Shown: positions 24,298 to 35,656, counted from the stretch's first letter. The stretch is DNA of 64,000 nt from Desarmillaria ectypa (GCA_030407005.1 JAUDYN010000009.1:2170001-2234000); one strand, 5' to 3'. Program-made: numbers and translations. Notes: generated by a model from the sequence alone, not told the origin.

Positions 24298-26173
24298 ACA
24301 AGAGCATTCAGTGGAGTAGTTCTAATCATATTGCCAAATGAGACTGAAACATTGTGTTGACAGGTATGATATCTGAAGAGACCAGAATAGTTTGGCTTCA
24401 AAGCAGATACAGTCATTGCTCACCAGTAGTATCACTGAGGGAGAAGGAATGATCCTAGTCCAGGACTCTCCCATGTGACCTTCAATTTGAACTTGTCAGG
24501 GAAAAGACCATGAGATCAGAATGTGTTACAATATTCAAAATGCATTATAACAGATATAATCCACTGTGTTGGGATAGCAATCCTGAGCAAGTACTAGAAT
24601 GTACTCAAAGGATTGGCTTATTCAGCAGGATTAACATTGGACCATAAAAGTGGACATACATGGTATTTCATAGTAAGTTCTAGAAGTAGTACAACATGTA
24701 TTTAAGTAGGACACCTCTTGCTCAAGAGGCAGTATTTTACCATCTTTTCTATATTCTTCTTACTCTTGTTACAACATGCTGTAATAGATTGCAATGGAAA
24801 CTCAGACATTACAATATATTACAATTTCATTACAATATTGTCTTGACATCTCAAGCCTACCATAACTCATAGGCAATAGTCTTATTTAGCTACAATGAAA
24901 TAGGAAAAATCATACATGTTTTTCATACATTGTGACTTTTAAATACATATATTCATAAACAATACATCTCAAAGTTAGATCTAAAAAAAACACAAAGTAG
25001 ATTTGGGGGCTTACCATGCATGAGCATGTAGATGATTATTTCATTGAAGTATGCATCAAAAACTCCAAAAATGATTGTCTGGGGTTGAGTTGCTCACTGA
25101 TGACATTGAGTATGAGTGGAGGGAGGTTGGGACAAGTGGAGGAAGCAGAAAGGCTTAAATAGTCAAAACATTCATAGCCCACCATCACTTCTGCCAGCCC
25201 CAATGATCAACTGCCTTCAGTTAATGAAGTATCCAATCCATCATGATTCATGAGCACAATCCTTGAAACAGAGGCACAGATCATAAGTGGGATGATTGTG
25301 GATCAATGAGAGTAAACCTTAATGGCATACTACAGAAATCTGAAGGGAACTAAAGCTTGAAGGTCAGCTGAACATTGGACCTGGGGATGACACCAGTCAA
25401 CAATTGGAGGATGTAAATCTTCCTCCTGATCCACCATTATCATCATGATACATGAACACTGTGTGGACATAATTTTTGTAATAAAAACCTATATTGGCAC
25501 ACAAGTTTATCCTACCTTGGGCTGGTAGCACCACCACCACTTATGATAAGGAAATTGTTGTATTTCAGACTGTACCCTAGTACATTGCTTGTAAGACCTT
25601 TAATCTTTGGGTTACAAACTCGAGGAGCTTGCTCATATACTTCGCATATTTATACTAATTTCTGCCATCTACTCAGCATGCCAGAATGCCAGATTGTTTG
25701 AACTTTCTCGCATATTCTGACAGAAATGTCAGTCATCCAAATATGCAACATCAAACCCCTTCAAAGCCAATTAGTCAATAAGATCTGTGCATGCACTGTC
25801 AACCATGGCGGAGATCGACATTACATCATATTTGTTGCTACCCATCTCGAATCAGGAGCACTTGAAGGCCCAAAGATCTGGATCAGTATAAATGACCTTC
25901 AAATACAAATGTGAACTCTGTAATATCAGGAACTGAAGCAAAAATAGGTACCCAGACCAGCTCTTGCTGACAGTTCTTTTTTGCCTTGGATAGAACCAAT
26001 CATCTCAAGTTCAGCTGACTGAGAGTGAGTGTAGCCAAGGAATGGGCCCCCCACACATGGTGAGAGGGACCCAGGTGGATTGCATTGTGTATGAGTCACT
26101 AAGATGCTAATGGAAGGAAAGAGGAGGGACTGGAAGGAGTGATAAAAGAAGAAAGGATTGAGATCAAGATGGA
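24298..26173. other. unassigned, mixed composition
   Basis: No gene is supported. A 62-codon plus-strand frame at 25726-25914 lies in an island with a few more CpGs. The sequence around 24590-24790 has LTR-like features (TATTTAAGTAGG) without a found partner. The 3' flank of the DIRS-like element starts at the right end. Confidence 0.3.
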
Positions 26174-27187
26174 TCATACTGATGCAAGAGGGTTAGAACT
26201 GTGCCTGCAGTTGTACAGCAGGGCTTGCAGGATGATGGGATTTTTCCAGATGTATATTTGAAAGGTCCCAGAGGTCCACCAACTGGTGGCTTGGATGAGG
26301 TGTGGAGAGATGCCGTCTTCAGCAAGGGATGTAGTGCCCCCAGTGCATAGTGATTGTCCTGCAATGTTGGTGTCAGGTACTAGTTTGCGAAGGCAATGGA
26401 TGAACCAGGACCTTGATGGCGATTTCCCAGAGCTACAGGTCCATAGGAAAGAGTGCAGAGGGAAGACATTGTCCTGGCTCCTCAGGTACCTTCAAAAAAG
26501 GTGGACAGGATTGATAGTGTCATTGGTCTTGGTTGGGATGATAATGCAGCTCCCTTCAAATGTCAAGTCTGTCTTGTGAGTAGGGATCCAGAAGGTGAAT
26601 CCTTCAGAGATCCATTCTACTGATGCATGCTGTGAGTACTTGTGTGTGTTACACAGGTTAGGGTTGTCAGGCATGGCCATCTCACCAAGGCAGAGAAGCC
26701 CATAGAAGCCAGTGAAGAGCATGGCAGCAAAGAGAAGGTTGTCATGTGAGGGCATGGCTGGTAACCGTGCTTGTGCAAGGCAAAGGTGGTCCTGGGATAG
26801 TGGTTGTTTTCGATAAATGGGCTTACTTTGAAGGTGCATACATCCCTTCAGTGTTTGCTTCACAAGCATTCTATTCCTCATTGTGTGAATGTCAGGAAAG
26901 TAAGGTTCAAGTTGGCTCACTATTCCTGAGAGATAACTGCTAACAGAGCAAGGTTCAATGTGATGTGACATGTACACCATGAAGAAGCTAAGGGTGTTGG
27001 TGGTTGGTTCGATAGGGAAGTTGTGGAGGGTGCAGAATGTTAGGTAGAAGTTGAGGGCTGATGAGTATGTTGACTGTGATGAGGTATCAAGTGCGAGGCC
27101 TAATGTGATTGATCGACAATGAATGAGCTCATTGAGAGACCAGGCACTGCAAGGGGGTTGCCTGGCCATATGGGAGATGTGAATCAT
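26174..27187 (-). pseudogene. tyrosine recombinase of DIRS-like element
   Basis: One minus-strand frame of 338 codons starts at 27187 (MIHISHMARQ) and ends at 26174, interrupted by a single TGA at 26494-26492 where the family has arginine. The N-terminal SAM-like part reads STYSSALNFYLTFC, followed by FTGFYGLLCLGEMAMPD, in which the first catalytic arginine position of the family is cysteine (LLRLGE expected). The C-terminal catalytic box reads IAGQSLCTGGTTSLAEDG, where SMRAGG is expected, so the second arginine is also cysteine. HLIQATSWWTS and the tyrosine in FQIYIWKNP remain. Loss of both arginines would abolish strand cleavage. Both changes fit CGY to TGY transitions. Confidence 0.8.
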
Positions 27188-27581
27188 TTTTCCGTTGCCC
27201 CCAGCACATCTTGAGAGGGTGTGAATAGTTGTATTGAGAGCTGAGGCTTGAGGTTGAGTGCATCATCGAATCTGGAGTGGGAGAGAGCATCAGTGATGCC
27301 ATTTTCTGACCCAGGGACATGTAAGACATGAAGATTGATGTTGTGGTCAAGGAGAAGATCAATCACATAGTGCAGCAGATGATTGTATGAGGGAAGAGCC
27401 CAGAGTGAGTTGAACAGGTCAACTGTATTCTGATTGTCTGTGTGAATGGATACATGGAGCCATTGCATAAGTGTGAGATCAGATCTCATAGTCTCGCAGA
27501 ACCAGCATAGTGCTGAGATGACACACAGAGCTTCCCAAAAAAAGATGGTGTCCTTTGGAGTGTGGCCAGGGATGGGCGCGG
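27184..27581 (-). CDS. DIRS-like pol, RNase H-side segment
   Basis: The minus-strand frame enters from repeat C3 and reads APIPGHTPKDTIFFWEALC, then DNQNTVDLFNSLWALP and LHVLHVPGSENGITDALS, the end of an RNase H-like domain. It overlaps the recombinase start by 4 bases, which is usual for this element class. It is the natural continuation of the segment at 28922-29852, which now lies in the opposite orientation. It is open but not functional alone. Confidence 0.7.
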
Positions 27582-28921
27582 TGATATGCCATCTACGCAT
27601 TCACACCTAGATTTTGTGATTTTGTAACAATACTATTGCATATCTATCCTATACTAGTGATACATAGAGGACTATAGCTGAGGCTTCAAGCTGATAGTTA
27701 AAAGCAGTAAGCAACTGGTAGAGCCAGGACTTAGATGCAACACTATTAGTGGGTTAAATCTACCAGCTGGCCAGACTAGTAACTCGAATGCTAGCAGGAC
27801 TAAGTGAAATACAGCCACTAGCAAACAAAGGATGCTACTAGCACACAAAAACCAGGAGCAGAGTACACAGATCTCGTGAAGTTCTGTCACTAGCAGCCCA
27901 GACTGGGCATAAACACCTAAGTCAGGATAACTAGTCACATGGCAATCTTGAAACAGGACTTAGAAATAAATTAGGAATGGATTAACCTTGAGCTCAGATC
28001 TGACTTTTGTGATATAGATCTCTTATGATCAATACTAGTGTAGCTGGACTGCATCCTTGATCATGATCAGATAGCTGTTACAGGTACCAATATCCAGATA
28101 TTCATATAACCACATTACTAGGGCATGTAGTTGTGCCAAGGGTGCGGAAAGACCAACTGTGGAGTCTCTAGACCGAATATTTGAAAAGAAAACAGACTAG
28201 ACCGACTATTGTGTGATTATTCACCATTATTCATGACTAGCCAAGAAATCCTTACCAATATACCCTATACTCAGATGATATTTATAGTTCTGTCTCAGTA
28301 GTATATAAGTAGTGGGATGGGTGCTCATGCAAAGCAGGCAAGCCATCCCCGCAGTTGAGCCCTCACTGGTAGTAACTGGTGTCCCCAATTAAAGGCTTTT
28401 GTGCTTAACCTCAATGAAGTGATTAATAGTCGCTAAGTCACCTATAGAATTGCATTGAACTGAAGTCCATTAGAGTCACTGTTGTGTCCTGCAAAGGTCC
28501 AGAGTGTTTTGAAGTTAGTTCAAGCAAAGTTCTCGGAGTTATAGTTTATTCTTAGGCCAAGAGTGTGGCTAGTCAAGTGTTTATCACTTGTAGGAAGCAG
28601 TATAGGGCCAAGAGAGCCACTAGTTCGAAGCAGTTTCAGTCAGAACAAGTGCAGTAGCTCAAACCAAGTCACTTTTTACCCAATTGTGTCTTACCAACCC
28701 CACTAGTGTGAGTAGTACTTTGTATAACTCACTGGTAACAAATAAAATGCCTTTAAGACAACTGTACTTGATTATTGAAGTCTGCAGAGTGCTTCCATCA
28801 TACTCAAAACCACCCAAATTCAATATTGGTGATTAAATGTAGAGTAGTAAGAGGTTTAGTGTGATTGGTGTTCATTGCCATTCTCTAATTCTTTTGTCAC
28901 TCACCATTACCAAGCACATCA
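27582..28921 (-). mobile_element. LTR-like repeat C3 (inverted, 1340 bases)
   Basis: It is oriented opposite to C4 and has the same length, and the two are very similar over long stretches. The left flank ends GCGG, whose complement CCGC flanks C4 on its left. These are the two halves of one 4-base target duplication, separated by an inversion. Confidence 0.85.
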
Positions 28922-29852
28922 GCAGACCTCATATGGACACCCTACACCAATTCCTGCCCTCACTCCTACACTTTCGTCGTGTTCATGGTAATGTGCAGCT
29001 TGTTCTCTGGAAGTCAGACATAAGTGAGGCCTTTCACCACCTACCTATGCACCCATTATGGCAGATCAAGCAAGTGATGACTACAAATATACCAATGCAT
29101 GATGAGATCAGCAGAGGTATCAACAGAGGTGACCTACAGTGCAATGTGGACTGGAGGAGTTCATTCAGCAGTTGTGGATCACCTAGAAACTGGGCATCAG
29201 TAATGGGCCTAGTCATATGGGTTGCTGTTTACATCAAGCTCCTGCTCAACATCTTTTGCTATGTGGATGATACATATGGATGGGAGATAGAGGGACAGCT
29301 CACCCAGTATGATCCTTATGACCGTCTCCTTTCCACAAAGCAAGCGAAATTCCTTTGACTCCTAGATGACCTGGGTATCTCTCACAAAGATAAAAAACAA
29401 GTATAGGGGGCAATCCTGATGATTATTGGGTTCCTAATTGATATCAATGCTATGATGGTCACACTGCCAGCTGACTCCAAGGCTGAGCTCATTGCTGCAG
29501 TATGTGATTTCATTGACTCACCATCTAGATGTCGCACTCTACAGGAGTGGAACCAGTTGGCAGGGTGGATCAACTGGTCGCTCAACATTTTCCCACTTCT
29601 AAAGCCAGCATTATGTCATGTGTACATAAAGATCTCTGGAAAGAACCAAGCCTACAAGTCCATATACCTCAACAATGCAGTGAAGGCAGACCTTACTTGG
29701 TTCCTCAAGCATGTAGAGAAATCAGATAGAGTGTTCCTTTTCGATGCGATTGACTGGGACACATATATGCAGACCAACCTCACCATCTATTGTGATGCAT
29801 GCCTAGCTGGTATGGGCTTCTGGATACCTGAGCTGCTGCTGGGTTTCTCCGC
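28922..29852 (+). pseudogene. DIRS-like reverse transcriptase core, inverted segment
   Basis: The plus strand reads RPHMDTLHQFLPSLLHFRRV, then LVLWKSDISEAFHHLPMHP and catalytic CYVDDTYGW (YVDD at 29260-29271). After a TGA at 29356-29358 and a TAG near 29404 it continues FLIDINAMMVTLPADSK, then IYCDACLAGMGFWIPELLLGFS. It is the missing middle of the minus-strand pol gene whose ends lie at 31193 and 27581. Both edges coincide with repeats C3 and C4. The joins restore the frame (STHG to RPHM; LLLGFSA to PIPGHTP) once 4 bases are removed at each site. Confidence 0.85.
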
Positions 29853-31192
29853 TGATGTGCTTGGTAACAGTGAGTGACAAAAGAATTAGGGAATGGCAAT
29901 GAACACCAATCACACTAAACCTCTTACTACTCTACATTTAATCACCAATATTGAATTTGGGTGGTTTTGAGTATGATGGAAGCACTCTGCAGACTTCAAT
30001 AATCAAGTACAGTTGTCTTAAAGGCATTTTATTTGTTACCAGTGAGTTATACAAAGTACTACTCACACTAGTGGGGTTGGTAAGACACAATTGGGTAAAA
30101 AGTGACTTGGTTTGAGCTACTGCACTTGTTCTGACTGAAACTGCTTCGAACTAGTGGCTCTCTTGGCCCTATACTGCTTCCTACAAGTGATAAACACTTG
30201 ACTAGCCACACTCTTGGCCTAAGAATAAACTATAACTCCGAGAACTTTGCTTGAACTAACTTCAAAACACTCTGGACCTTTGCAGGACACAACAGTGACT
30301 CTAATGGACTTCAGTTCAATGCAATTCTATAGGTGACTTAGCGACTATTAATCACTTCATTGAGGTTAAGCACAAAAGCCTTTAATTGGGGACACCAGTT
30401 ACTACCAGTGAGGGCTCAACTGCGGGGATGGCTTGCCTGCTTTGCATGAGCACCCATCCCACTACTTATATACTACTGAGACAGAACTATAAATATCATC
30501 TGAGTATAGGGTATATTGGTAAGGATTTCTTGGCTAGTCATGAATAATGGTGAATAATCACACAATAGTCGGTCTAGTCTGTTTTCTTTTCAAATATTCG
30601 GTCTAGAGACTCCACAGTTGGTCTTTCCGCACCCTTGGCACAACTACATGCCCTAGTAATGTGGTTATATGAATATCTGGATATTGGTACCTGTAACAGC
30701 TATCTGATCATGATCAAGGATGCAGTCCAGCTACACTAGTATTGATCATAAGAGATCTATATCACAAAAGTCAGATCTGAGCTCAAGGTTAATCCATTCC
30801 TAATTTATTTCTAAGTCCTGTTTCAAGATTGCCATGTGACTAGTTATCCTGACTTAGGTGTTTATGCCCAGTCCAGTTTGCTAGTGACAGAACTTCACAA
30901 GATCTGTGTACTCTGCTTCTGGTTTTTGTGTGCTAGTAGCATCCTTTGTTTGCTAGTGGCTGTATTTCACTTAGTCCTGCTAGCATTCGAGTTACTAGTC
31001 TGGCCAGCTGGTAGATTTAACCCACTAATGGTGTTGCATCTAAGTCCTGGCTCTACCAGTTGCTTACTGCTTTTAACTATCAGCTTGAAGCCTCAGCTAT
31101 AGTCCTCTATGTATCACTAGTATAGGATAGATATGCAATAGTATTGTTACAAAATCGCAAAATCCAAGTGTGAATGTGTAGACAGCATATCA
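29853..31192 (+). mobile_element. LTR-like repeat C4 (1340 bases)
   Basis: It starts TGATGTGCTTGG and ends GCATATCA. A poly-A-type signal and a TACTTATATACTA box lie within it. The 88-codon frame inside it (30836-31102) also occurs on the opposite strand of C3 and is only a chance frame in the repeat. Confidence 0.85.
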
Positions 31193-31863
31193 CCATGAGT
31201 ACTATTCTTGTCTATCATGCTATTCTGACTGAAGGTCCCACAGCTCTGGTGTGAGATGAGCCTAAGGTCATCTGAATGTGGCTTTGGTACTGCAATTACG
31301 GGTGTGCTGTACATTCCCAGTAAGAGATCAGGACCAAAGATAGGGGAGAATCTCTCTTTTTTGACTTTCAAGTCTCACTGACTAGTCAAGAAGTCTTGTT
31401 CTCTTACTGATGGAGGAGGTGCCCAGGAGTTGTCCCAAGTGGCTGGGTACCCAGAGTCATACCAGGTGTTTTCCCATGGCCAGAACCCTTCATGCAATGC
31501 AGTCATGACTGAGTCAACAAATGGAGTGTTTGGATGGGATATCAAGAGGGATGCGAGGTGGTCAATGTCGATTGGCATAGTTACATTGAACAGGTGAGGG
31601 TTCACTTTGATCGTATGCAGCACTGTAAGATTCTGGAGCTCATATTCAGATGGACATGGTAGAGGGTCATCTATCTCTGTATAGTGCACCGTTCTGCTTT
31701 CAAACTCTGTAGGATCCTGCCAAGCATATCCTCTCATGAAGTGAGGTAAATAGCTGGCATAATCTTTGCTTGGGGTATCCACTAATTCCATCTCATCATA
31801 GTCACACCAACTCATGGCGGATTTCTTCCAGACTCTCCTCTTGCAGTGCCATCCAGTTAACAT
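31193..31863 (-). pseudogene. DIRS-like pol, N-terminal segment
   Basis: The minus-strand frame from 31863 reads through an acidic, Pro/Trp-rich region. One TGA follows at 31377-31375, and the frame continues FSPIFGPDLLLGMYSTPVIAVPKPHSDDLRLISHQ, the first reverse-transcriptase fingers of the family, ending DKNSTHG where C4 begins. The stop is a single substitution and the frame is otherwise intact. Confidence 0.7.
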
Positions 31864-31916
31864 TTGTGTTGGCAGCCTCTGTAAAGCATGACATGTCAGT
31901 TTGCCTAGCAGTTAGC

Positions 31917-33284
31917 TCAGGTCAACTTTCCTGCACACTTTGGGCATGACTGCTTCAGGTGTGTGTTCAGTTGACTTGCATATAGTGCATATGTGCTTGT
32001 AGCGACAGGTGTCTGAGTTGCACCTTCTAGCATTCCAATTCCTACAGATCTCCTCTTCATTGTGTTGATGTTTTCTTGGGCTACTCCCTCCAGTGCCTGC
32101 AGATGGAGTTGCATAGGCAGTGCTTCCAGTCTTGAGATGAGTGGTCTTGAGATGTTGGAATTTTTGGATGTCACTAAATAGGACATCTCAGCGCATTGCA
32201 ATGAAGTTCCAAATTGCTCTATCATATGCAATGACTCGTTCATGCATTGATACATCATAGACTGAGAAAAGGTCATTGATGTACTTGTAGTAAGTGTGGA
32301 GTTCTGCCTCTCTCTCCCCAAATACGTAAACAACCGCTCTCTCGAACAGGTTCCACACTTGGATCCACTGACCATAGTTCTTGCCCTTGGTGGCTGGCTT
32401 GGTGGATGGCAACTGAAGGATGAGTCCAGTTGTGAGCATGTGGGAAGATGTACTGGTAATTCTGGTGGAGTGGAAATTGCCGAGTATCTTGTCAAAGTTG
32501 ATGGCAGTGCCAGCCAGGATTGACTTGTAGCCAGTGTCTGTGAATGTGGGTCTGTTGAACATGTTGGAGAGGATGTGCCAGGCTTCCCTGGGATTTCAAG
32601 AATAGTTTTCAAGTCACTTCTGAACATATCTATGTTCCTCAGAGAGTGTAGCATTGGTGAGAATGTGTTCAACTTCCCAGCCAAGTAAGCTGTGGTCAAG
32701 TTCTGGGTGTTTGTTGGTGCAACTGTCATCCTGTCTACTAGAGTTCTCTTCAGAGCTGGACGAGCTCCGAGTGTGGGAGCAAGAGGTCCAACCTCATTGC
32801 CTCCTATTATTGAGACGTCCTCAGTCTCAATTGGGGGAGGATGACTGTCTCCCTCCCTGATGTGGGTGCTCCCTACTGTTTTGCCATCCATCCTGATGGC
32901 CATCTCGTCTGTGAGCCTCTCCTGCAAGGTCCTTGCTCTCACTGTCAGATCCTTGGATATGACGACCCTGAGCTGCTGCATCAGCGACTTGCCTCTCATG
33001 GGAGTCAAGTTGTGTGAGCCAAGGTTCAAGTTGTGCAGGGTCATCCAGGAATCCATGGCGGGTGCAGACTTGGTGAAGGTGCAGGGCAATTCAGGCTGTG
33101 GCCACACCCTTGCTGATAGTCCCATCAATGAACTGTTGGATGTATTGCTGTAGCTCTCATTGGGCATTGGCTCAAATCTCTGCATGAGGGTCTTCCCTCC
33201 TGTTCTCCTCCCATGGCCTCCACGGCTGTCTGTTGGTCTGTTGAGCAGTTTGTCCATCCGTTGGGGGGCCATAAGACATATCAA
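31917..33284 (-). pseudogene. DIRS-like gag with zinc-knuckle-like end
   Basis: The protein starts near 33284 (MICLMAPQRMDKL). It reads TLVDRMTVAPTNTQNLTTAY and MLHSLRNIDMFRSDLKTILE, then changes frame near 32590 and continues FDKILGNFHS, YGQWIQVWNLFERAVVYVFG and HERVIAYDRAIWN. A TGA follows at about 32190-32188. The C-terminal Cys/His motif reads RRCNSDTCRYKHICTICKS at about 32018-31965, so it is a nucleic-acid-binding capsid-like protein. A 455-codon open frame exists because the first frame stays open past the shift. Only its N-terminal part is likely to be real. Confidence 0.7.
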
Positions 33285-33386
33285 ATTGAGTTTTTTTTTA
33301 AAGATGGGATATGAGCAATATTCAAGTAAAGACGTAAACTACCGAGGCAGTGAGAACTAAGCAACAGAGAGAGAATATTGGATCAT

Positions 33387-33750
33387 ACCTGGCGAGACGG
33401 TGAGGGCGCAACGGAGAGAGGCTGGTCTCTCCATTTTCCCCCGCTCGCCAGGTGTCGTCGCTAAATCAAATATGCTCTGACTCCGCTTGCGACCTGTCTG
33501 GTGGGAGTTACCGAGCGCTGTCAAGATAAGAGCGGGAGTTCGACTCACTTATATTCTCCTCACTTGCGGCCTCAAAGGCGGAGGGAATATAGACTCGCTT
33601 GCGACCTGAGTTAGGTGGAGAGTGAGGGGGATGTGGGAAGCGTTGGTATAGCAACGATTCACGCACATTGTCCTTCTCGCTTGCGGCCTTGCTAATGCAA
33701 AAGGCGGAAAGGATTTGTGTCTCGCTTTCGGCCTGAGAGGCGGAGACACA
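33387..33750. repeat. cluster of six structured hairpin repeats
   Basis: Five units share one architecture: a variable outer stem, the 7-base segment GCTTGCG (one ACTTGCG, one GCTTTCG), an inner stem RCCT/AGGY with a 3-10 base loop, then G or GG(A) and the matching outer stem. The units lie at 33480-33508, 33551-33590, 33593-33623, 33671-33713 and 33716-33750. The outer stems differ in sequence but pair in each unit (for example TGTGTCTC/GAGACACA in the last). The inner stems covary (GCCT/AGGC against ACCT/AGGT). A sixth, different structure at 33387-33453 nests GGAGAGA/TCTCTCC inside ACCTGGCGAG/CTCGCCAGGT. They lie between the DIRS-like element and the F-box array. Function unknown. Confidence 0.7.
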
Positions 33751-34072
33751 TGAGTGGAGTGGGTGAGCATCGGTACGTGGGTACTCACTCGACGATTACC
33801 CTTGTGTAAACTACGTCTAAACCCGATACATCCCCTTCATGTCGTTGGAACCAGGGAGGCGCGGATGAAACACAATACATTCGTAGACATTCATCGACAC
33901 AAATAAGGTTATATGTCGAACGTCAAAAAGTTTTAGAGGGGTAAATGAGACACGTCGCGTACCTAAGCATAGCAATTTATTCCCACATATTTGTACCCGC
34001 GACCGTGTTTGTAAAATTTGTTGCTGCCCAAAAACCACGACGGTCGCCTCGCACCCCCACACTGCACCCACC

Positions 34073-35656
34073 ATGAGCGTCCTCGCAACCGAAACTCTTA
34101 TCCAGATATTCGAGCACCTCAATAATCCCAGCGATCTCTTCCACGTCGTGCAAACATGTTCAGTCTTCCATGACATTGCCATAGGGCTGCTGTATCGGCA
34201 TATTCAATACAGCGGCCCCGAAAGCTTCATAGCTCATAGGGCATTTTGGGAGCATGCACACGACGGCATGCATGACATTCCGCGGTCGGTAGCCCTCGAC
34301 AACGTCCTAAAACACCCTCATCAGGGGGTTTGGAAGGAGGATGACTATTACGACCAAGACGAAAGAGCACTCCAGCTCCAAATAGACCTATGGGTCCGGT
34401 TGCTCTCCTTCACTTCCCTGCACACGCTCTCTATATCCCACTGCCTTCTGCCGGACTCGGAATCCTTCAGTTATCTCCTCCGATGCTGCCAGAGCCTTCG
34501 CACACTCTCCGTCGAGACATGCACCTTCCAGGAGGAGCCGCTGGACTTTAGCGGTGGTTACGGTATATTTCCGTGGCTTCCGTTAGAAGAGTTGTCTCTT
34601 GGGTGAAAATACTGTGTACGATCCGCTATGGGAAGGTGATATGTCGCCCGGTGACAGGGAAGCAGGTTCCTTTCTCCGTCTCCTCACAGCCAGGTCCATT
34701 CGCACATTGACCATCGACTTGAACGATCGGAATTGTGCTTTCCTCGCCAGCCGCACGCCATACAGCGATGACATATCCCTCGGCAATCTCGAGACGCTAT
34801 GCCTCCGTCTCACTAACAATACAGAGGTCGGCCCGAGGATAGGTGATGACATCGCTGCTTTCCTGAATACACAGTGCGCTTCTGTCAATGCGATGGAGCT
34901 GCTTGGCTTCGCCGAGCTCACATCTGACGATTTGCGATTGCGACTGGGGGCACTGAGCCATTTGACGAATTACAAGGGTCCAGCTGCTATCGCTCCCGGT
35001 GTTGCCGCCGTAGGATGCCCATTGACGCGCCTGGAGACCAACGATCTGACAATCAGCGTATCGCAGGCATCGAGTGTATTAGGAAAGGTTGGCAGTCATA
35101 GGCCGCAATTGGGGTCGCTGGACATCACAATCCAGGAATGGGATGCGGAAATTCTATACGCGATTTCGCATCTGTTCCAACGTATCAGAGAGGTAAATAT
35201 CAAGTACCATAGAGGGTACCCTGATGAGGTGAGTCGGCCATCTCATGAATCGAGTCTGCTCTTCTGATTGACTTCCAACCCCAGTCCGCTATCCTCAGCA
35301 TGCCATCCATGTTCTGCAGCAAGATGGGCAATATGACGATGCTGCATATCTATAATCCGCAATCTGTTCCTCCCCGGGAATCGAGAGGATATAGCACGTT
35401 CAACGTCGACTTACGTCGCCTATGCTGGCCAGCCAAGTACGACTTGGGTCCGTCGGCGTCGGAAGATGTACTGGAGCTGATGGCCGGATAGATTAGGACG
35501 TGCCCTACGTTGACGGAAGTGAAATGGGAGAAAGAGAAGCTGTTGTGCCGAAAGTCGACAAGAAAGGAGGATAAGTGGTTCTTTGCGATGGATCCGGAGC
35601 CAGTAGAAGTCAATAGACGACAGCAGCGCAGGCGACAGATGCTCCGTTATTGGTAA
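34073..35656 (+). pseudogene. F-box/leucine-rich protein, tandem copy 1
   Basis: The N-terminus MSVLATETLIQIFEHLNNPS is an F-box, which in SCF ubiquitin ligases binds Skp1. The rest resembles the LRR-like substrate region of copy 3 (37520-39012). Compared with copy 3 there is a 2-base deletion near 34597. This ends the first frame after 177 codons at 34606, while the homologous frame runs on from 34599 to about 35228 (LRLGALSHLTNYKGP, SLDITIQEWDAEILYAIS). The intron starts GTGAGT and ends CCAG near 35285. In the last exon a tryptophan of LMAGW is TAG at 35489-35491. Two lesions make it a pseudogene, unless the 177-residue F-box piece is used. Confidence 0.75.

Larger units (their letters stand above)
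26174..33284 (-). mobile_element. DIRS-like tyrosine-recombinase retrotransposon
   Basis: Read on the minus strand, the parts are: gag-like protein (33284-31917), the N-terminal part of reverse transcriptase (31863-31193), repeat C4, the reverse-transcriptase core lying backwards (28922-29852), repeat C3, the RNase H end (27581-27184) and the tyrosine recombinase (27187-26174). This is the coding set of YR retrotransposons of the DIRS class. Terminal repeats of the element could not be placed: the right end lies near the poly-T at 33291-33299, the left end before about 26170. It keeps more CpG than the gypsy complex and has few stops, so it looks younger. Confidence 0.8.

Noticed and set aside
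30836..31102. 88-codon frame, also present near 27672-27938 on the other strand
   Set aside because: It lies wholly inside repeats C4 and C3. The two copies of the repeat explain the two identical-looking frames.
33481..33750. CRISPR-like array
   Set aside because: The units are hairpins with variable stems and no regular spacers, in a eukaryotic genome context.
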